From positions 186,001 through 250,000 of the forward strand of contig JANDJZ010001747.1 of the NCBI GenBank assembly GCA_027943245.1: DNA of 64,000 nt. The letters run 5' to 3'. Positions within the stretch are counted from its first letter, which is position 1; each line of letters opens with the position of its first letter. The DNA comes from Acanthamoeba sp. SK_2022b. Its lineage: Eukaryota > Discosea > Longamoebia > Acanthamoebidae. The position numbers and the translations under genes were made by a program. Positions 46,858 to 56,946 of this stretch are shown piece by piece. Below the pieces are notes generated by a model. It was not told the DNA's origin. It made no database searches and worked only from the letters and a program-made list of their open reading frames with translations.

Positions 46858-48341
46858 GCCAGCACCCCCAGCAGTCGGGCGACCGTCGTGCGGTCGGAGT
46901 AATCCAGGCGGCGGTTGCCCACCAGCTGATAATCTTCGTGGCCTTTGCCTGCCACCAACACCACATCCTGTTCCTGCGCCTGCATGATGGCGCTGGTCAC
47001 CGCTTCGGCACGGCCGTGGATCACCAGCGCCTGTCCGGCGTCCAGCAATCCGGTCAGGATGTCGTTGATAATCGCGCGCGGCTCTTCGGTACGCGGGTTG
47101 TCATCGGTGATCACCACGCGATCGGCGAACTGCTCGGCGATGCCGCCCATCAGCGGACGCTTGCCCTTGTCGCGATCGCCGCCGCAGCCGAACACACACC
47201 ACAGCTGCCCCTGGCAGTGCAGGCGCGCGGCTTCCAGCGCTTTCTCCAGCGCATCCGGCGTGTGGGCGTAATCCACCACGACCGTCGGTTTGCCCGGCGC
47301 GTTAAACACTTCCATGCGGCCGCAGACCGGCTGCAGGCGGCTGCCGGTTTCCACCAGCGCCTCCAGCGGATAGCCCAGCGACAGCAGCGTCGCCAAGGCC
47401 AACAGCAGGTTGCTGACGTTGAAAGCGCCCATCAGGCGGCTTTCGATCTCGCCGTCGCCCCAGCTGGAGCTGAAACGAACGGTGGCGCCGTTGTCGTGAT
47501 AATCGACCGCCGTGGTTTTCAGCCAGCGGCCGTGGCCGCCCGGCTGCAGGTTGCCCTGCATCGTCACTGCCACCGCATCCGGCAACTTGCTCAGCCAGCG
47601 CTGACCGACTTCATCGTCGGCATTGATGATCGCCTGCCCCACGCTGTGGGCGGCGAACAGCGACCATTTGGCCGCCTCGTAATTGGCCATGTCACCGTGG
47701 TAATCCAGGTGATCGCGGCTTAGGTTGGTGAAGACCGCCGCGGCGAACGGCAGCGCCGCCACCCGGTGCTGCACCAGACCGTGGGAAGAAACTTCCATGG
47801 CGGCGAAGGTCGCGCCCTGTTCCGCCAAATCGTTTAATACGTGTTGAACATCCACCGCAGAACCGGTGGTATTCTCGGTCGGACACACCTGGCCCAGCAG
47901 GCCGTTGCCGACGGTGCCCATCACCGCGCTGGTTTCGCCCAGCAGTTGGCTCCACTGCGCCAGCAGTTGAGTGGTGGTGGTTTTGCCGTTGGTGCCGGTT
48001 ACGCCGACCAGACGCAGACGCTCGCCCGGCTGGTGGTAAAAACGCCCGGCCAGCGCGGAAAGGCGCTGGTTCAGTTGGCTCAGGTAGATCACCGGCACGC
48101 CGTGCATTTCAACGATGGCACCGTCTTCGGCCTGACCGTCAGCTTCGGCGATCACGGCGGCGACGCCCTGCGCGATGGCCTGCGGAATATAGCGGCGTCC
48201 ATCCGTTTGATGGCCGACAACGGCGACAAACAGATCCCCGGCAGCCGCCACACGGCTGTCTAATGTCATTTCCCGCAGCGCGCGCCCGGGTGCCGTCGGC
48301 ACCCACGGGGCGAGTAAGTCGCGCAAATTACGATCTGCCAC
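46854..48341 (-). CDS. murE: UDP-MurNAc-L-alanyl-D-glutamate--2,6-diaminopimelate ligase
   Basis: Adds meso-diaminopimelate to the peptidoglycan precursor. The 495 residues have [18 protein letters not shown] for ATP (about 113-130), [35 protein letters not shown] and [15 protein letters not shown]. The DAP-recognition motif [10 protein letters not shown] replaces the lysine-type motif, so the substrate is DAP. Its start lies 14 bases inside the 3' end of ftsI. Confidence 0.97.
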   Translation of the reverse strand: MADRNLRDLLAPWVPTAPGRALREMTLDSRVAAAGDLFVAVVGHQTDGRRYIPQAIAQGVAAVIAEADGQAEDGAIVEMHGVPVIYLSQLNQRLSALAGRFYHQPGERLRLVGVTGTNGKTTTTQLLAQWSQLLGETSAVMGTVGNGLLGQVCPTENTTGSAVDVQHVLNDLAEQGATFAAMEVSSHGLVQHRVAALPFAAAVFTNLSRDHLDYHGDMANYEAAKWSLFAAHSVGQAIINADDEVGQRWLSKLPDAVAVTMQGNLQPGGHGRWLKTTAVDYHDNGATVRFSSSWGDGEIESRLMGAFNVSNLLLALATLLSLGYPLEALVETGSRLQPVCGRMEVFNAPGKPTVVVDYAHTPDALEKALEAARLHCQGQLWCVFGCGGDRDKGKRPLMGGIAEQFADRVVITDDNPRTEEPRAIINDILTGLLDAGQALVIHGRAEAVTSAIMQAQEQDVVLVAGKGHEDYQLVGNRRLDYSDRTTVARLLGVLA

Positions 48342-50091
48342 CTGAACCCTCTTTCTTGTTAATCACTAATTCGCTTTTGTCACCGGTAGGCAACGCGTCA
48401 GGCTCGACGTTCATGGTACGCAATACGCCGCCCATGATGGCACCGAACACCGGCGCGGAGATTGCGCCACCATAGTATTTCCCACCCTGCGGGTCGTTGA
48501 TGACGACCACCAGGGCAAAACGGGGGTTACTTGCCGGCGCGACGCCGGCGGTATAAGCGATGTATCGGTTGACGTATTTGCCGTCCGGGCCCACTTTTTT
48601 CGCGGTACCGGTTTTGATGGCGATACGGTATCCCTTGATGGCGGCTTTCACGCCGCCGCCGCCCGGCAAGGCCACGCTTTCCATCATGTGCACCACGGTG
48701 CGCACCAGAGGTTCAGGGAAAACGCGTTCGCCGGCGACCGGAGGGTCAACCTTGGTGATCGACAATGGGCGATACACGCCCAGGCTGCCGATCGTTGCAT
48801 AGACTCGCGCCAACTGTAACGGAGTTACCATCAGCCCGTAGCCGAAAGAGAAGGTGGCCCTCTCTATGTCAGACCACCGTTGTTTTTTTGGGTATATGCC
48901 ACTGCTTTCTCCGACCAGCCCCAAATTGGTCGCTTTTCCCAGCCCAAAACGAGAGTAAGTATCTACTAACGCTGAGGACGGCATCGCTAACGCCAGCTTT
49001 GAAACACCGACGTTACTCGACTTCTGCAAGATCCCGGTCAATGACAGCTCCGAGTACCGCGCCACGTCTTTGATCTCGTGGCCCTGAATGCGGTACGGGA
49101 TGGTGTTCAACACACTGTTTTCTCTCACCACGCCGTTTTGCAGCGCGGTCATCACCACCATCGGCTTCACGGTTGAACCGGGTTCAAAAATATCGGTGAT
49201 AGCACGGTTACGCATGGTCTCTTTCGGCGTACCGGCCATGTTGTTCGGGTTGTAAGACGGGCTGTTGGCCATCGCCAGCACTTCGCCGGTGTTCACGTCG
49301 ATCAGCACCGCAGTGCCCGACTCGGCCTTGTTGAACGCCACCGCGTTGTTCAGCTCGCGATACACCAGCGCCTGCAGGCGTTCATCGACGCTCAGCACCA
49401 GGTTGTGCGCCGCCTGACTGTCTACGGAGGAAATATCTTCGATGACCCGGCCGAAGCGGTCCTTACGCACCGTTCTCTCGCCCGGTTGCCCGGTCAGCCA
49501 GCGGTCGAAGCTCTTCTCGACGCCTTCAATGCCTTGTCCGTCGATGTTGGTCACGCCGATGATGTGCGACGTCACCTGCCCCGCCGGGTAGTACCGGCGC
49601 GACTCCTGCCGCAGGTAGATCCCCGGCAGCTTGAGCTTGTGGATGTAGTCGCCGATCGCCGGGTTCACCTGGCGCGCCAGATAAACGAAGCGCCCTTTCG
49701 GGTTGGCGTTGATGCGGTTGGAGAGTTGGTCCAGCGGGATGTTCAGCGCATCAGAAAGCGCTTTCCAACGGCTGTCCAGCGTGATACCGCCGCGCTCGTT
49801 CAGCTCTTTCGGATCCGCCCACACCGCATTGACCGGCACGCTGACCGCCAACGGACGGCCGGCGCGATCGCTGATCATGCCGCGCGCGGTCGGCACTTCC
49901 TGCACGCGCAGCGAACGCATGTCGCCTTCTTTCACCAGACGATCGGGGTTGATGACCTGCAGGTACGCGACGCGCAGCATCAGGCCAACCATCGCCAGCA
50001 AAATGCAGCCGCACAGCAACGCAAAACGCCAGCTGACAAAGCTGGCCTGATCTTCCTGGCGTCTCAACTTACCGGGGCGCGCTGCTTTCAT
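48328..50091 (-). CDS. ftsI: Division-specific peptidoglycan transpeptidase FtsI (PBP3)
   Basis: Septal transpeptidase working with FtsW. The 587 residues (E. coli 588) have a short basic cytoplasmic tail and a membrane anchor at about 24-43 ([20 protein letters not shown]). The pedestal region has [18 protein letters not shown]. The penicillin-binding domain has the Ser nucleophile in [11 protein letters not shown] (about 303-313), the S-x-N motif in KSSNVGVS and the KTG motif in [15 protein letters not shown]. It follows ftsL by 42 bases. Confidence 0.97.
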   Translation of the reverse strand: MKAARPGKLRRQEDQASFVSWRFALLCGCILLAMVGLMLRVAYLQVINPDRLVKEGDMRSLRVQEVPTARGMISDRAGRPLAVSVPVNAVWADPKELNERGGITLDSRWKALSDALNIPLDQLSNRINANPKGRFVYLARQVNPAIGDYIHKLKLPGIYLRQESRRYYPAGQVTSHIIGVTNIDGQGIEGVEKSFDRWLTGQPGERTVRKDRFGRVIEDISSVDSQAAHNLVLSVDERLQALVYRELNNAVAFNKAESGTAVLIDVNTGEVLAMANSPSYNPNNMAGTPKETMRNRAITDIFEPGSTVKPMVVMTALQNGVVRENSVLNTIPYRIQGHEIKDVARYSELSLTGILQKSSNVGVSKLALAMPSSALVDTYSRFGLGKATNLGLVGESSGIYPKKQRWSDIERATFSFGYGLMVTPLQLARVYATIGSLGVYRPLSITKVDPPVAGERVFPEPLVRTVVHMMESVALPGGGGVKAAIKGYRIAIKTGTAKKVGPDGKYVNRYIAYTAGVAPASNPRFALVVVINDPQGGKYYGGAISAPVFGAIMGGVLRTMNVEPDALPTGDKSELVINKKEGSGGRS

Positions 50092-50133
50092 GCGTTTCCT
50101 TTCTACTCCGTGTCATTATTCCGGTTAAACCAT

Positions 50134-50454
50134 TCATTGTTTAACGATGATATTTTCCTGCGATGGATCAACGTGTTGCATCTGCAGTTTTTCTGTCGCG
50201 ATACGTTCAACCCGGCTGTGATCGCCGAGGGCGTTCTCTTCTAAAATCAGGTTGCGCCACTCGATATCCAGCGCATCGCGCTCCAGAACCAGCTGTTCGC
50301 GCTCGGCGGTCAGCAGGCGGGTGCGGTGCGCGGTGGTCACCACGAAAATCGCGGAGACCAGTGACGCAATCAGTAAAATCATGGGGATCTTGGCGTTGCG
50401 CAGCAGGTCGCCGCCAATAACCCCGACCAAACCGTGGCGTTCGTTGCCGATCAC
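50134..50454 (-). CDS. ftsL: Cell division protein FtsL
   Basis: Small bitopic divisome protein that forms the FtsQBL complex and transmits the activation signal to FtsWI. The 106 residues have a cytoplasmic tail, a transmembrane segment at about 24-44 ([21 protein letters not shown]) and a leucine-rich periplasmic coiled coil ([28 protein letters not shown]). It is somewhat shorter than the 121-residue E. coli protein. Its ATG overlaps the rsmH stop by four bases. Confidence 0.94.
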   Translation of the reverse strand: MIGNERHGLVGVIGGDLLRNAKIPMILLIASLVSAIFVVTTAHRTRLLTAEREQLVLERDALDIEWRNLILEENALGDHSRVERIATEKLQMQHVDPSQENIIVKQ

Positions 50455-51392
50455 GCGGGCATCCTCTCAGCAATACGCAGCACCGAGCTGCGCGCACGCG
50501 GGTTGTCCGCCACTTCCGCTTCCGAAGGCATCATTTTGCCCAGCGCTTTCAGCGTTCGCCCGCCCATGCTGCGCAGTTGCTCTTCGGTCAACGGAATGCC
50601 CGCCGGCACCTGGGCGCCGCGGCTATGGTGACGCATAAAGCGTTTGACGATGCGGTCTTCCAGCGAGTGGAAGCTGATGATCGACAAACGGCCCTGTGGG
50701 GCCAGCACTTCCAGCGCGCCGTCGAGCGCACGCTCGATCTCTTCCAGCTCGCTGTTGATATAGATACGAATCGCCTGGAAGCTGCGCGTCGCCGGATGCT
50801 TGTGCTTTTCACGGAACGGACTGGCATCGGCAATCAGATCCGCCAACTCTTTGGTGCGCGTCATCGGCTCCACGCGGTTTCTTTCCACGATGGCGCGTGC
50901 GATGCGCTTGGCGAAACGCTCTTCGCCAAAGGTTTTCAGCACCCAAGCGATGTCGTCCGCTTCGGCCTTCATCAGCCACTCTGCGGCGGACAGGCCGGTG
51001 GACGGATCCATGCGCATGTCCAGCGGACCGTCGCGCATAAAGGAGAATCCGCGCTCTGCGTCGTCAAGCTGCGGCGAAGAAACGCCCAGATCGAGCAGAA
51101 CGCCGTCGATCTTGCCCACCAATTCACGTTCCCGCACGTAGTGCGACAACTCGGAGAATGGGCCGTGTACGATGGTAAAACGAGGATCTTCAATAGATTT
51201 GGCGGCTGCAATCGCCTGAGGGTCACGGTCAATCGCCAGCAAGCGCCCTTCCGGCCCCAGCTGGGACAGAATCAGACGAGAATGGCCACCGCGACCAAAA
51301 GTACCGTCGATATATATGCCGTTGCTGCGGATGTTGAGGCCGTTGACGGCTTCGTCCAGCAGGACGGTGGTGTGTTTATAGTTTTCCAACAT
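50451..51392 (-). CDS. rsmH: 16S rRNA (cytosine-1402-N4)-methyltransferase
   Basis: SAM-dependent methyltransferase (MraW) for N4 of C1402 in the 30S decoding centre. The 313 residues carry [32 protein letters not shown] at the N-terminus, [23 protein letters not shown] (about 99-121) and [13 protein letters not shown]. It begins two bases after the mraZ stop and overlaps ftsL by four bases, as is usual in the dcw cluster. Confidence 0.97.
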   Translation of the reverse strand: MLENYKHTTVLLDEAVNGLNIRSNGIYIDGTFGRGGHSRLILSQLGPEGRLLAIDRDPQAIAAAKSIEDPRFTIVHGPFSELSHYVRERELVGKIDGVLLDLGVSSPQLDDAERGFSFMRDGPLDMRMDPSTGLSAAEWLMKAEADDIAWVLKTFGEERFAKRIARAIVERNRVEPMTRTKELADLIADASPFREKHKHPATRSFQAIRIYINSELEEIERALDGALEVLAPQGRLSIISFHSLEDRIVKRFMRHHSRGAQVPAGIPLTEEQLRSMGGRTLKALGKMMPSEAEVADNPRARSSVLRIAERMPA

Positions 51393-51394
51393 GC

Positions 51395-51853
51395 TTATAG
51401 CGACAAGTCCTGTAGCCGCTCAGACAACGGTTCCTGAGTCGACTGTTCAGCGTCAATATCATCCTTGACTTGTTGATACCAGGTCTGTTCATCCCACAGT
51501 TCAAACTTGTTGAACTGACCGACCAGCATCACTTCTTTCGTGAGCCCGGCGTGTTGCCGCAGCGTATTGGCTAACAGCAAACGACCGGCACTATCCATCT
51601 GACACTCACTGGCATGCCCCAGCAGCAGGCGCTGAACGCGGCGCTCGGCGGGATTCATGCTCGACAGACGTGATAATTTTTGTTCAATAATTTCCCATTC
51701 GGGCAAAGGATAAAGCAGCAGGCAGGGCTGATGGAGGTCAATGGTACAGACCATTTGGCCTTGCGATTCCTCGTTGAGCAATTCCCGATATCGGGTAGGT
51801 ACGGCAAGCCGCCCTTTGCTGTCGAGGTTGACCATCGTCGCTCCACGGAACAT
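51395..51853 (-). CDS. mraZ: Transcriptional regulator MraZ
   Basis: AbrB-fold (SpoVT/AbrB) DNA-binding protein that represses the dcw promoter in E. coli. The 152 residues equal E. coli and contain two tandem MraZ repeats, each with a D-x-x-G-R motif: [16 protein letters not shown] and [20 protein letters not shown]. It is the first gene of the cluster. Three direct TGGG-type repeats lie just upstream, consistent with autoregulation. Confidence 0.96.
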   Translation of the reverse strand: MFRGATMVNLDSKGRLAVPTRYRELLNEESQGQMVCTIDLHQPCLLLYPLPEWEIIEQKLSRLSSMNPAERRVQRLLLGHASECQMDSAGRLLLANTLRQHAGLTKEVMLVGQFNKFELWDEQTWYQQVKDDIDAEQSTQEPLSERLQDLSL

Positions 51854-51881
51854 TCCTGAGCTACCCCTTAGTGACCGTTTT

Positions 51882-51906
51882 CACCACTTTACCCCACAAA
51901 TTCCCA
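51882..51906 (-). promoter_or_regulatory. MraZ operator (three direct repeats)
   Basis: Minus strand: TGGGA (51902-51906), five bases, TGGGG (51892-51896), five bases, TGGTG (51882-51886). The ten-base period and TGGG core match the known MraZ box arrangement. It lies just downstream of the -10, so a bound MraZ ring would block initiation. Confidence 0.75.
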
Positions 51907-51914
51907 CACAATGG

Positions 51915-51944
51915 AGTTTACGGAGGGTATGAAAACCTTGTCAA
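51915..51944 (-). promoter_or_regulatory. Promoter of the dcw cluster (Pmra)
   Basis: Minus-strand -35 TTGACA (51939-51944, perfect), 18-base spacer, -10 TAAACT (51915-51920). It is about 60 bases before mraZ and is followed at once by the MraZ boxes. Confidence 0.8.
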
Positions 51945-52716
51945 GCCAGAGCGCCAGCGCTTTGGCAATATTTCTCTGGTCATTTTGGGAGCTGACTCGC
52001 GAAAGAAACTCTGATTATTCGACGATTAAAAATTAACACCATGATAAACGGAGAGAATTTTCTAAGCGGAAAGAATCTGATTAAAAACCTGACGAACTGG
52101 CGATTAATTAACTCATTACTTCCTTCTGCAAGCCATGTCTCATTTTTCAGCTCGGCAATCTCAGTGCGGTAACCGCTGGCGAGCCGCGCCCGCCAAGGCT
52201 CGGCGTTGGGCGAACCGATCGCGGAATAAGGCCATAACTCCTTGAGTTAATAACGCTCAATCGTTATTCACCGTAAAACCGGGCGCTATTTTACTTCAAT
52301 TTGCATGGCCGTGATGCGGCCGCGATAAAAATAAATGGTTCGGATATTACGAGCAGAAGTAATTTCGATTTAAATCAATTTGGTAAGATTATTCCCAAAA
52401 TACCTGTTTACAATTATGGTTTCATTTTCTTACACCTTTATTTCCACAATTTTTGCCGGAAAAAATCCCCATTCGACGCCAAAAATCGCAACCGTATGTT
52501 TTTAATGAATTTATTTTAAATTGCCGATTTTAATCTCTCTACCCTCTCCTATCGCCCGGTTCTGCGGGACAAAAACCGAGCAAATGTTAAAAATAAAAAT
52601 ATAAATCTAGTTAAAAAACACAATGCAGATTAGTACACTATATAAAAAGCAAAAAAGCAGCTTTAACATCCAACAATTAATAAATTAACAGAATTTTAAC
52701 CAAAGGGAGATAACAC
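51945..52716. other. Long AT-rich intergenic region between mraZ and alaE
   Basis: About 770 bases without a credible gene. The 72-codon frame at 52301-52519 has an AT-driven composition, no ribosome site and no family feature. The stretch is strongly AT-rich with many A/T tracts, suiting Lrp or H-NS binding upstream of the L-alanine exporter gene. A plus-strand TATATAAA-like element near 52640 could be the alaE -10. One GC-rich, hairpin-forming island lies at about 52150-52235. Confidence 0.6.
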
Positions 52717-53157
52717 ATGCTTTCGCCCGCCGCTCACTGGCGTAGCGCCGCTGCCGATACGTTCGCACTGGTGGTGTACTGCTTTATCGCCGGCATGGCG
52801 ATAGAAGTGTTGATCTCCGGCATGAGCTTCCAGCAATCCCTCTCTTCGCGCCTGCTGTCGATCCCGGTCAACATCCTGATCGCCTGGCCTTACGGTCGCT
52901 ATCGCGATCTGTTTATCCGCACGGCGCGCCGCTGTCCACGCGGCCAGTTCGTGCTGCGCAACCTCGCCGACCTGCTGGCCTACGTCAGCTTCCAATCGCC
53001 GGTTTATGCCGCCATTCTGTGGAGCGTAGGCGCCGACGGTCAACAAATGCTGGCGGCGGTCACCAGCAATGCGCTGGTCTCCATGGCGATGGGCGTGGTG
53101 TATGGCTATTTCCTGGAATATTGCCGGCGGCTGTTCCGGGTGGTGGGCTACGTCTAA
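52717..53157 (+). CDS. alaE: L-alanine exporter AlaE
   Basis: Inner-membrane exporter that prevents toxic build-up of L-alanine. The 146 residues (E. coli 149) have about four transmembrane segments. The family core is easily recognised: [29 protein letters not shown] (about 11-39), [38 protein letters not shown] and [24 protein letters not shown] ribosome site lies 7 bases before the ATG. Regulation by Lrp/alanine is known in E. coli and fits the A/T-tract-rich upstream region. It converges with cra. Confidence 0.95.
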   Translation: MLSPAAHWRSAAADTFALVVYCFIAGMAIEVLISGMSFQQSLSSRLLSIPVNILIAWPYGRYRDLFIRTARRCPRGQFVLRNLADLLAYVSFQSPVYAAILWSVGADGQQMLAAVTSNALVSMAMGVVYGYFLEYCRRLFRVVGYV

Positions 53158-53160
53158 ACC

Positions 53161-53184
53161 AGGAGCCCGACATAGCGGGCTCCT
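53161..53184. terminator. Hairpin between alaE and cra
   Basis: Perfect 9-base stem AGGAGCCCG / CGGGCTCCT with a 6-base loop, between the stops of convergent alaE and cra. The T-runs are short on both sides. Confidence 0.55.
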
Positions 53185-53194
53185 GTAGAGCGGA

Positions 53195-54199
53195 CTATTT
53201 GCGGCTCAGGCTGCCGCGGCGGAACAGATTGCGGCGGATACGCGTCAACCCCGGTTTGGGTTTACGCGGTTCGTCCAGGCTGGCCAACACCAGCTCCAGC
53301 ACGCGTTCGGCTACGTCACGATGGCGCTGCGCCACCGCGAGCACCGGGCACTCGAGGAAATCCAACAGTTCATGGTCGCCGAAGGTGGCAATCGCCAGAT
53401 CGGTCGGCAAACGGCCACGTTGCTTCAGCGTCACGTCCATCACGCCCTGCAACAACGAGAACGAGGTGGTGAACAGCGCCTGCGGCATCGGGTGCGTTTT
53501 CAGCCATTCGGCAAACAGCGCGCCGGCGGCTTCACGTTCATAGCTGTTGGCGTACAGATAATCGACGTGGCGGGGATCTTCTTGCCAGGCCTGACGGAAG
53601 CCCTGCTCACGCAGGAAGCTCACCGAAAGCTCCGGCAAGGCGCCCAGATACAGCACCGATTCAGCCGGGAAGGTGCGCAGCTCCTGCGCCAGCGCAAAGG
53701 CGTCTTCCTGATCGGCCCCGACGACGCTGATGAAATGCTCGCGATCCAGCGCGCGGTCCAGCGCGATGATCGGCAGCGGATCGTTGGCCCAGCGTTGATA
53801 GAAAGGATGCTCCGGCGGCAAGGCGGTGGAGACGATGATGGCGTCCACCTGGCGCTGCAACAGGTGCTCGATACAGCGCATTTCGTTGTCCGGCTGATCT
53901 TCGGAACAGGCGATCAGCAATTGGTAACCACGCTGGCGCGCCTGGCGTTCCAGGTAGTTGGCGATGCGGGTATAGCTGGTATTTTCCAGATCCGGGATCA
54001 CCAGACCGATAGAACGGGTACGCCCGGCGCGCAGCCCCGCCGCGACGGCATTCGGGTGATAGTTATGCTCCCTGACCACGGCCATCACTTTCTCGACGGT
54101 TTTATCGCTGACACGATACTGCTTCGCCTTGCCGTTGATGACGTAACTGGCCGTCGTGCGCGAAACGCCCGCGAGACGCGCGATTTCATCCAGTTTCAC
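53195..54199 (-). CDS. cra: Catabolite repressor/activator Cra (FruR)
   Basis: LacI-family regulator of carbon flux that is released from DNA by fructose 1-phosphate. The 334 residues equal E. coli. The helix-turn-helix is [34 protein letters not shown] at the N-terminus with the hinge helix at about 50-60. The effector domain has [13 protein letters not shown] and [10 protein letters not shown]. The start is GTG with AGGGG upstream, as in E. coli. It lies downstream of ilvIH and behind its own 218-base leader region. Confidence 0.97.
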   Translation of the reverse strand: MKLDEIARLAGVSRTTASYVINGKAKQYRVSDKTVEKVMAVVREHNYHPNAVAAGLRAGRTRSIGLVIPDLENTSYTRIANYLERQARQRGYQLLIACSEDQPDNEMRCIEHLLQRQVDAIIVSTALPPEHPFYQRWANDPLPIIALDRALDREHFISVVGADQEDAFALAQELRTFPAESVLYLGALPELSVSFLREQGFRQAWQEDPRHVDYLYANSYEREAAGALFAEWLKTHPMPQALFTTSFSLLQGVMDVTLKQRGRLPTDLAIATFGDHELLDFLECPVLAVAQRHRDVAERVLELVLASLDEPRKPKPGLTRIRRNLFRRGSLSRK

Positions 54200-54362
54200 A
54201 TTAACCCCTTAATGACGCTGAAAATAGAAGTGAAGGCTGTGCTCGGATTAACCATGACATCCCGTACGGTTATTCAATCCAGCCTCTGCGATCTAACAGC
54301 AGAAAACACTGCCTAGCAACCGCTTTTGCCGAAAGGTGCCAGCAATCGGGCAAAAAATACCG

Positions 54363-54392
54363 AAAAACAAAGGGCGCAGCCACGCCGCGCCC
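54363..54392 (-). terminator. Terminator of ilvIH
   Basis: Minus strand: GGGCGCGGC, short loop, GCTGCGCCC (one mismatch), then TTTGTTTTT. It lies 25 bases after the ilvH stop. Confidence 0.75.
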
Positions 54393-54417
54393 CCGATTAT
54401 TCGCCGCCAGACCGCGC

Positions 54418-54909
54418 TCAGCGCATGATTTTGTCGCCGCGCGACACGCCAACCACGCCGGAACGGGCCACTTCCACGATCTCCGCCACTTCACGCACTG
54501 CGCTCAGGAAGGCGTCGAGCTTGTCGCTGGTGCCGGCCAGCTGTACCGTGTACAGCGTCGCCGTCACATCGACGATCTGGCCGCGGAAAATGTCGGCGCA
54601 GCGCTTCACCTCTTCACGGCCGTAGCCGCTGGCCTGCAGCTTCACCAGCATGATCTCGCGCTCGACGTGGGCGCCCTGCACCAGCTCGCTGACGCGCAGC
54701 ACGTCCACCAGCTTGTGCAGCTGTTTCTCAATCTGCTCCAGCACTTTCTCGTCGCCGACGGTCTGGATAGTCATGCGCGACAGCGTCGGATCGTCGGTCG
54801 GTGCCACCGTCAGGCTCTCGATGTTATAACCGCGCTGGGAAAACAGCCCGACCACGCGCGACAAAGCGCCGGATTCGTTTTCCAGCAAGACAGATAAAAT
54901 ACGGCGCAT
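54418..54909 (-). CDS. ilvH: Acetolactate synthase III regulatory subunit
   Basis: Valine-sensing small subunit of acetohydroxyacid synthase III. The 163 residues equal E. coli. The N-terminal ACT domain reads [35 protein letters not shown] and includes the Gly/Asn residues of the valine site. A second ACT-like half contains [19 protein letters not shown] and [23 protein letters not shown]. It starts 2 bases after the ilvI stop, so the two subunits are made in step. Confidence 0.97.
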   Translation of the reverse strand: MRRILSVLLENESGALSRVVGLFSQRGYNIESLTVAPTDDPTLSRMTIQTVGDEKVLEQIEKQLHKLVDVLRVSELVQGAHVEREIMLVKLQASGYGREEVKRCADIFRGQIVDVTATLYTVQLAGTSDKLDAFLSAVREVAEIVEVARSGVVGVSRGDKIMR

Positions 54910-54911
54910 GA

Positions 54912-56630
54912 TCAGGTCCTCTCCGTTTTGCTAAGCCACATTTCGTCCATGCTTCCACCGCGGATCTGCATCGGGTAAACATGTTCGGTTTCATCGACGG
55001 TCACGTCGACGAACACCAGCCGCTCTTTTTCCGCCAGCGCCTGCGCCAGCTTGCTTTCCAGCTCATCCGGCGTGCGGATGGCGATACCGACATGGCCGTA
55101 AGCCTCGGCCAGCTTGACGAAGTCCGGCAGAGAATCCATGTAGGACTGCGAGTGACGGCCGGAATAAATCATGTCCTGCCACTGCTTCACCATGCCCAGA
55201 TAGCGGTTGTTGAGGTTCACCACCACCACCGGCAGGTTATATTGCAGCGCGGTGGACAGCTCCTGAATGTTCATCTGAATGCTGCCGTCGCCGGTCACGC
55301 ACACCACGGTTTCCTCAGGCAGCGCCAGCTTGACGCCCAATGCCGCCGGCAAACCGAAGCCCATGGTGCCGAGGCCGCCGGAGTTGATCCAGCGGCGCGG
55401 TTTGTCGAATGGATAATAGAGCGCGGCGAACATCTGGTGCTGGCCCACGTCCGAGGTGACATAGGCGTCGCCTTTGGTCAGGCGATGCAGGGTTTCGATC
55501 ACCGCCTGCGGCTTGATGGTGCCGCTGTGCTTGTCGTAACCCAGGCAGTCGCGGGCACGCCACTGCTCGATAGACTGCCACCAATCGCGCAGCGCGTCGT
55601 GATCCTGCGCTTTCTCGTCCTGCGCCAGCAGCTCCAGCATCTGAACCAACACCTGCCTGGCATCGCCGACGATCGGAATATCGGCGTCCACCGTTTTGGA
55701 AATCGAGGTCGGATCGATATCGATGTGCAGCACGGTGGCATCCGGGCAGTATTTAGCGAGGTTATTGGTGGTGCGATCGTCGAAGCGCACGCCGACGGCG
55801 AAGATCACGTCGGCATGGTGCATGGTTTTGTTGGCTTCATAGGTGCCGTGCATGCCGAGCATGCCGACGCTCTGGCGATGGGTGCCGGGGAAAGCGCCCA
55901 ATCCCATCAGGCTGCTGGTCACCGGCAGGTTCAGCTGCTCCGCCAACGCCAACAGTTCGGCCTCGCAACCGGCGTTGATCGCGCCGCCGCCGACGTACAT
56001 CACCGGCTTTTTGGCCGCCAGAATGGTTTGTAACGCGCGTTTGATCTGCCCGCGGTGGCCCTGCACCGTCGGGTTATAAGAACGCATGCTCACGTCCTGC
56101 GGGTAGGCATAAGGCATCCGCACCGCCGGGCCGACGATATCTTTCGGCAGATCGATCACCACCGGGCCGGGGCGCCCGCTGGAAGCCAGGTAGAACGCCT
56201 TCTTCAACACCGCCGGGATGTCTTCAGTGCGTTTTACCAGGAAGCTGTGCTTCACCACCGGGCGAGAAATCCCCACCATATCGCACTCCTGGAAGGCGTC
56301 GTAGCCGATCAGCGAGCTGGGCACCTGCCCCGACAGCACCACCATCGGGATCGAGTCCATGTAGGCGGTGGCGATGCCGGTAATGGCGTTGGTGGCGCCG
56401 GGGCCGGAGGTCACCAGCACCACGCCCACTTCACCGGTGGCGCGCGCGTAGCCGTCGGCCATGTGCACCGCCCCCTGCTCGTGGCGCACCAGAATATGAT
56501 CGATCCCTCCTACCGTATGCAGGGCGTCGTAGATATCGAGCACCGCCCCGCCGGGGTAGCCGAATACATGCTTAACGCCCTGATCGATCAACGATCGGAC
56601 GACCATCTCGGCTCCTGACAACATCTCCAT
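54912..56630 (-). CDS. ilvI: Acetolactate synthase III catalytic subunit
   Basis: ThDP-dependent condensation of pyruvate to acetolactate (or with 2-oxobutyrate to acetohydroxybutyrate) for valine, leucine and isoleucine synthesis. The 572 residues (E. coli 574) start [19 protein letters not shown]. The ThDP-activating Glu is in [20 protein letters not shown] (about 42-61), and the ThDP/Mg motif is [26 protein letters not shown] (about 425-450). The frame is open 24 codons further upstream, but homologues start here. In E. coli the operon is activated by Lrp and repressed by leucine; the gap upstream is A/T-rich enough for this. Confidence 0.97.
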   Translation of the reverse strand: MEMLSGAEMVVRSLIDQGVKHVFGYPGGAVLDIYDALHTVGGIDHILVRHEQGAVHMADGYARATGEVGVVLVTSGPGATNAITGIATAYMDSIPMVVLSGQVPSSLIGYDAFQECDMVGISRPVVKHSFLVKRTEDIPAVLKKAFYLASSGRPGPVVIDLPKDIVGPAVRMPYAYPQDVSMRSYNPTVQGHRGQIKRALQTILAAKKPVMYVGGGAINAGCEAELLALAEQLNLPVTSSLMGLGAFPGTHRQSVGMLGMHGTYEANKTMHHADVIFAVGVRFDDRTTNNLAKYCPDATVLHIDIDPTSISKTVDADIPIVGDARQVLVQMLELLAQDEKAQDHDALRDWWQSIEQWRARDCLGYDKHSGTIKPQAVIETLHRLTKGDAYVTSDVGQHQMFAALYYPFDKPRRWINSGGLGTMGFGLPAALGVKLALPEETVVCVTGDGSIQMNIQELSTALQYNLPVVVVNLNNRYLGMVKQWQDMIYSGRHSQSYMDSLPDFVKLAEAYGHVGIAIRTPDELESKLAQALAEKERLVFVDVTVDETEHVYPMQIRGGSMDEMWLSKTERT

Positions 56631-56946
56631 GGGTTTGCCTCCAGGCTTGCTTATTCTTCTCTGGCGCCGGAACGTAGCGCCTGCTGCGGGGCAATGCCCC
56701 AAAGTTTTTATGGGTTGTCGCTATCGAATTAACATAACGTCAGAATATGGGGCAGGCAAACGGCAAAATGGCTTAACGGTAGCGGGGTTATTGCCAAGCA
56801 GCTGGAGATCGCGGCTTTATAAAAACAATGCGCTAGCCTCGGGGTTGTCAGGCTAAGCATTGTTTCGAACAGGCGGGAAATTACAGAACTAAATCAGGTG
56901 AAGGATATGCCGATTTTTTGGCCGGGTGCATGGCCCGGCGGCGGCG
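56631..56946. other. Intergenic region between the acyl-CoA synthetase gene and ilvI
   Basis: 316 bases without a gene. It holds the presumed Lrp-controlled ilvIH promoter and a strong minus-strand terminator (56818-56865) for the upstream gene. I could not fix the promoter hexamers with confidence. Confidence 0.5.
56818..56865 (-). terminator. Terminator of the acyl-CoA synthetase gene
   Basis: Long hairpin: AAACAATGC (56823-56831) pairs with GCATTGTTT (56857-56865), with an inner TAGCCT/AGGCTA stem. On the minus strand it is followed by TTTTTAT. It lies about 80 bases past the synthetase stop. Confidence 0.7.

Noticed and set aside
52301..52519. 72-codon plus-strand frame upstream of alaE
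   Set aside because: Rich in N, F, K and I as expected from A/T tracts, no Shine-Dalgarno and no homology signal.
56905..56945. GCCGGG...CCCGGC hairpin as terminator of the acyl-CoA synthetase gene
   Set aside because: On the gene's strand it is followed by A residues, not T; the T-tailed hairpin at 56818-56865 is a better candidate.
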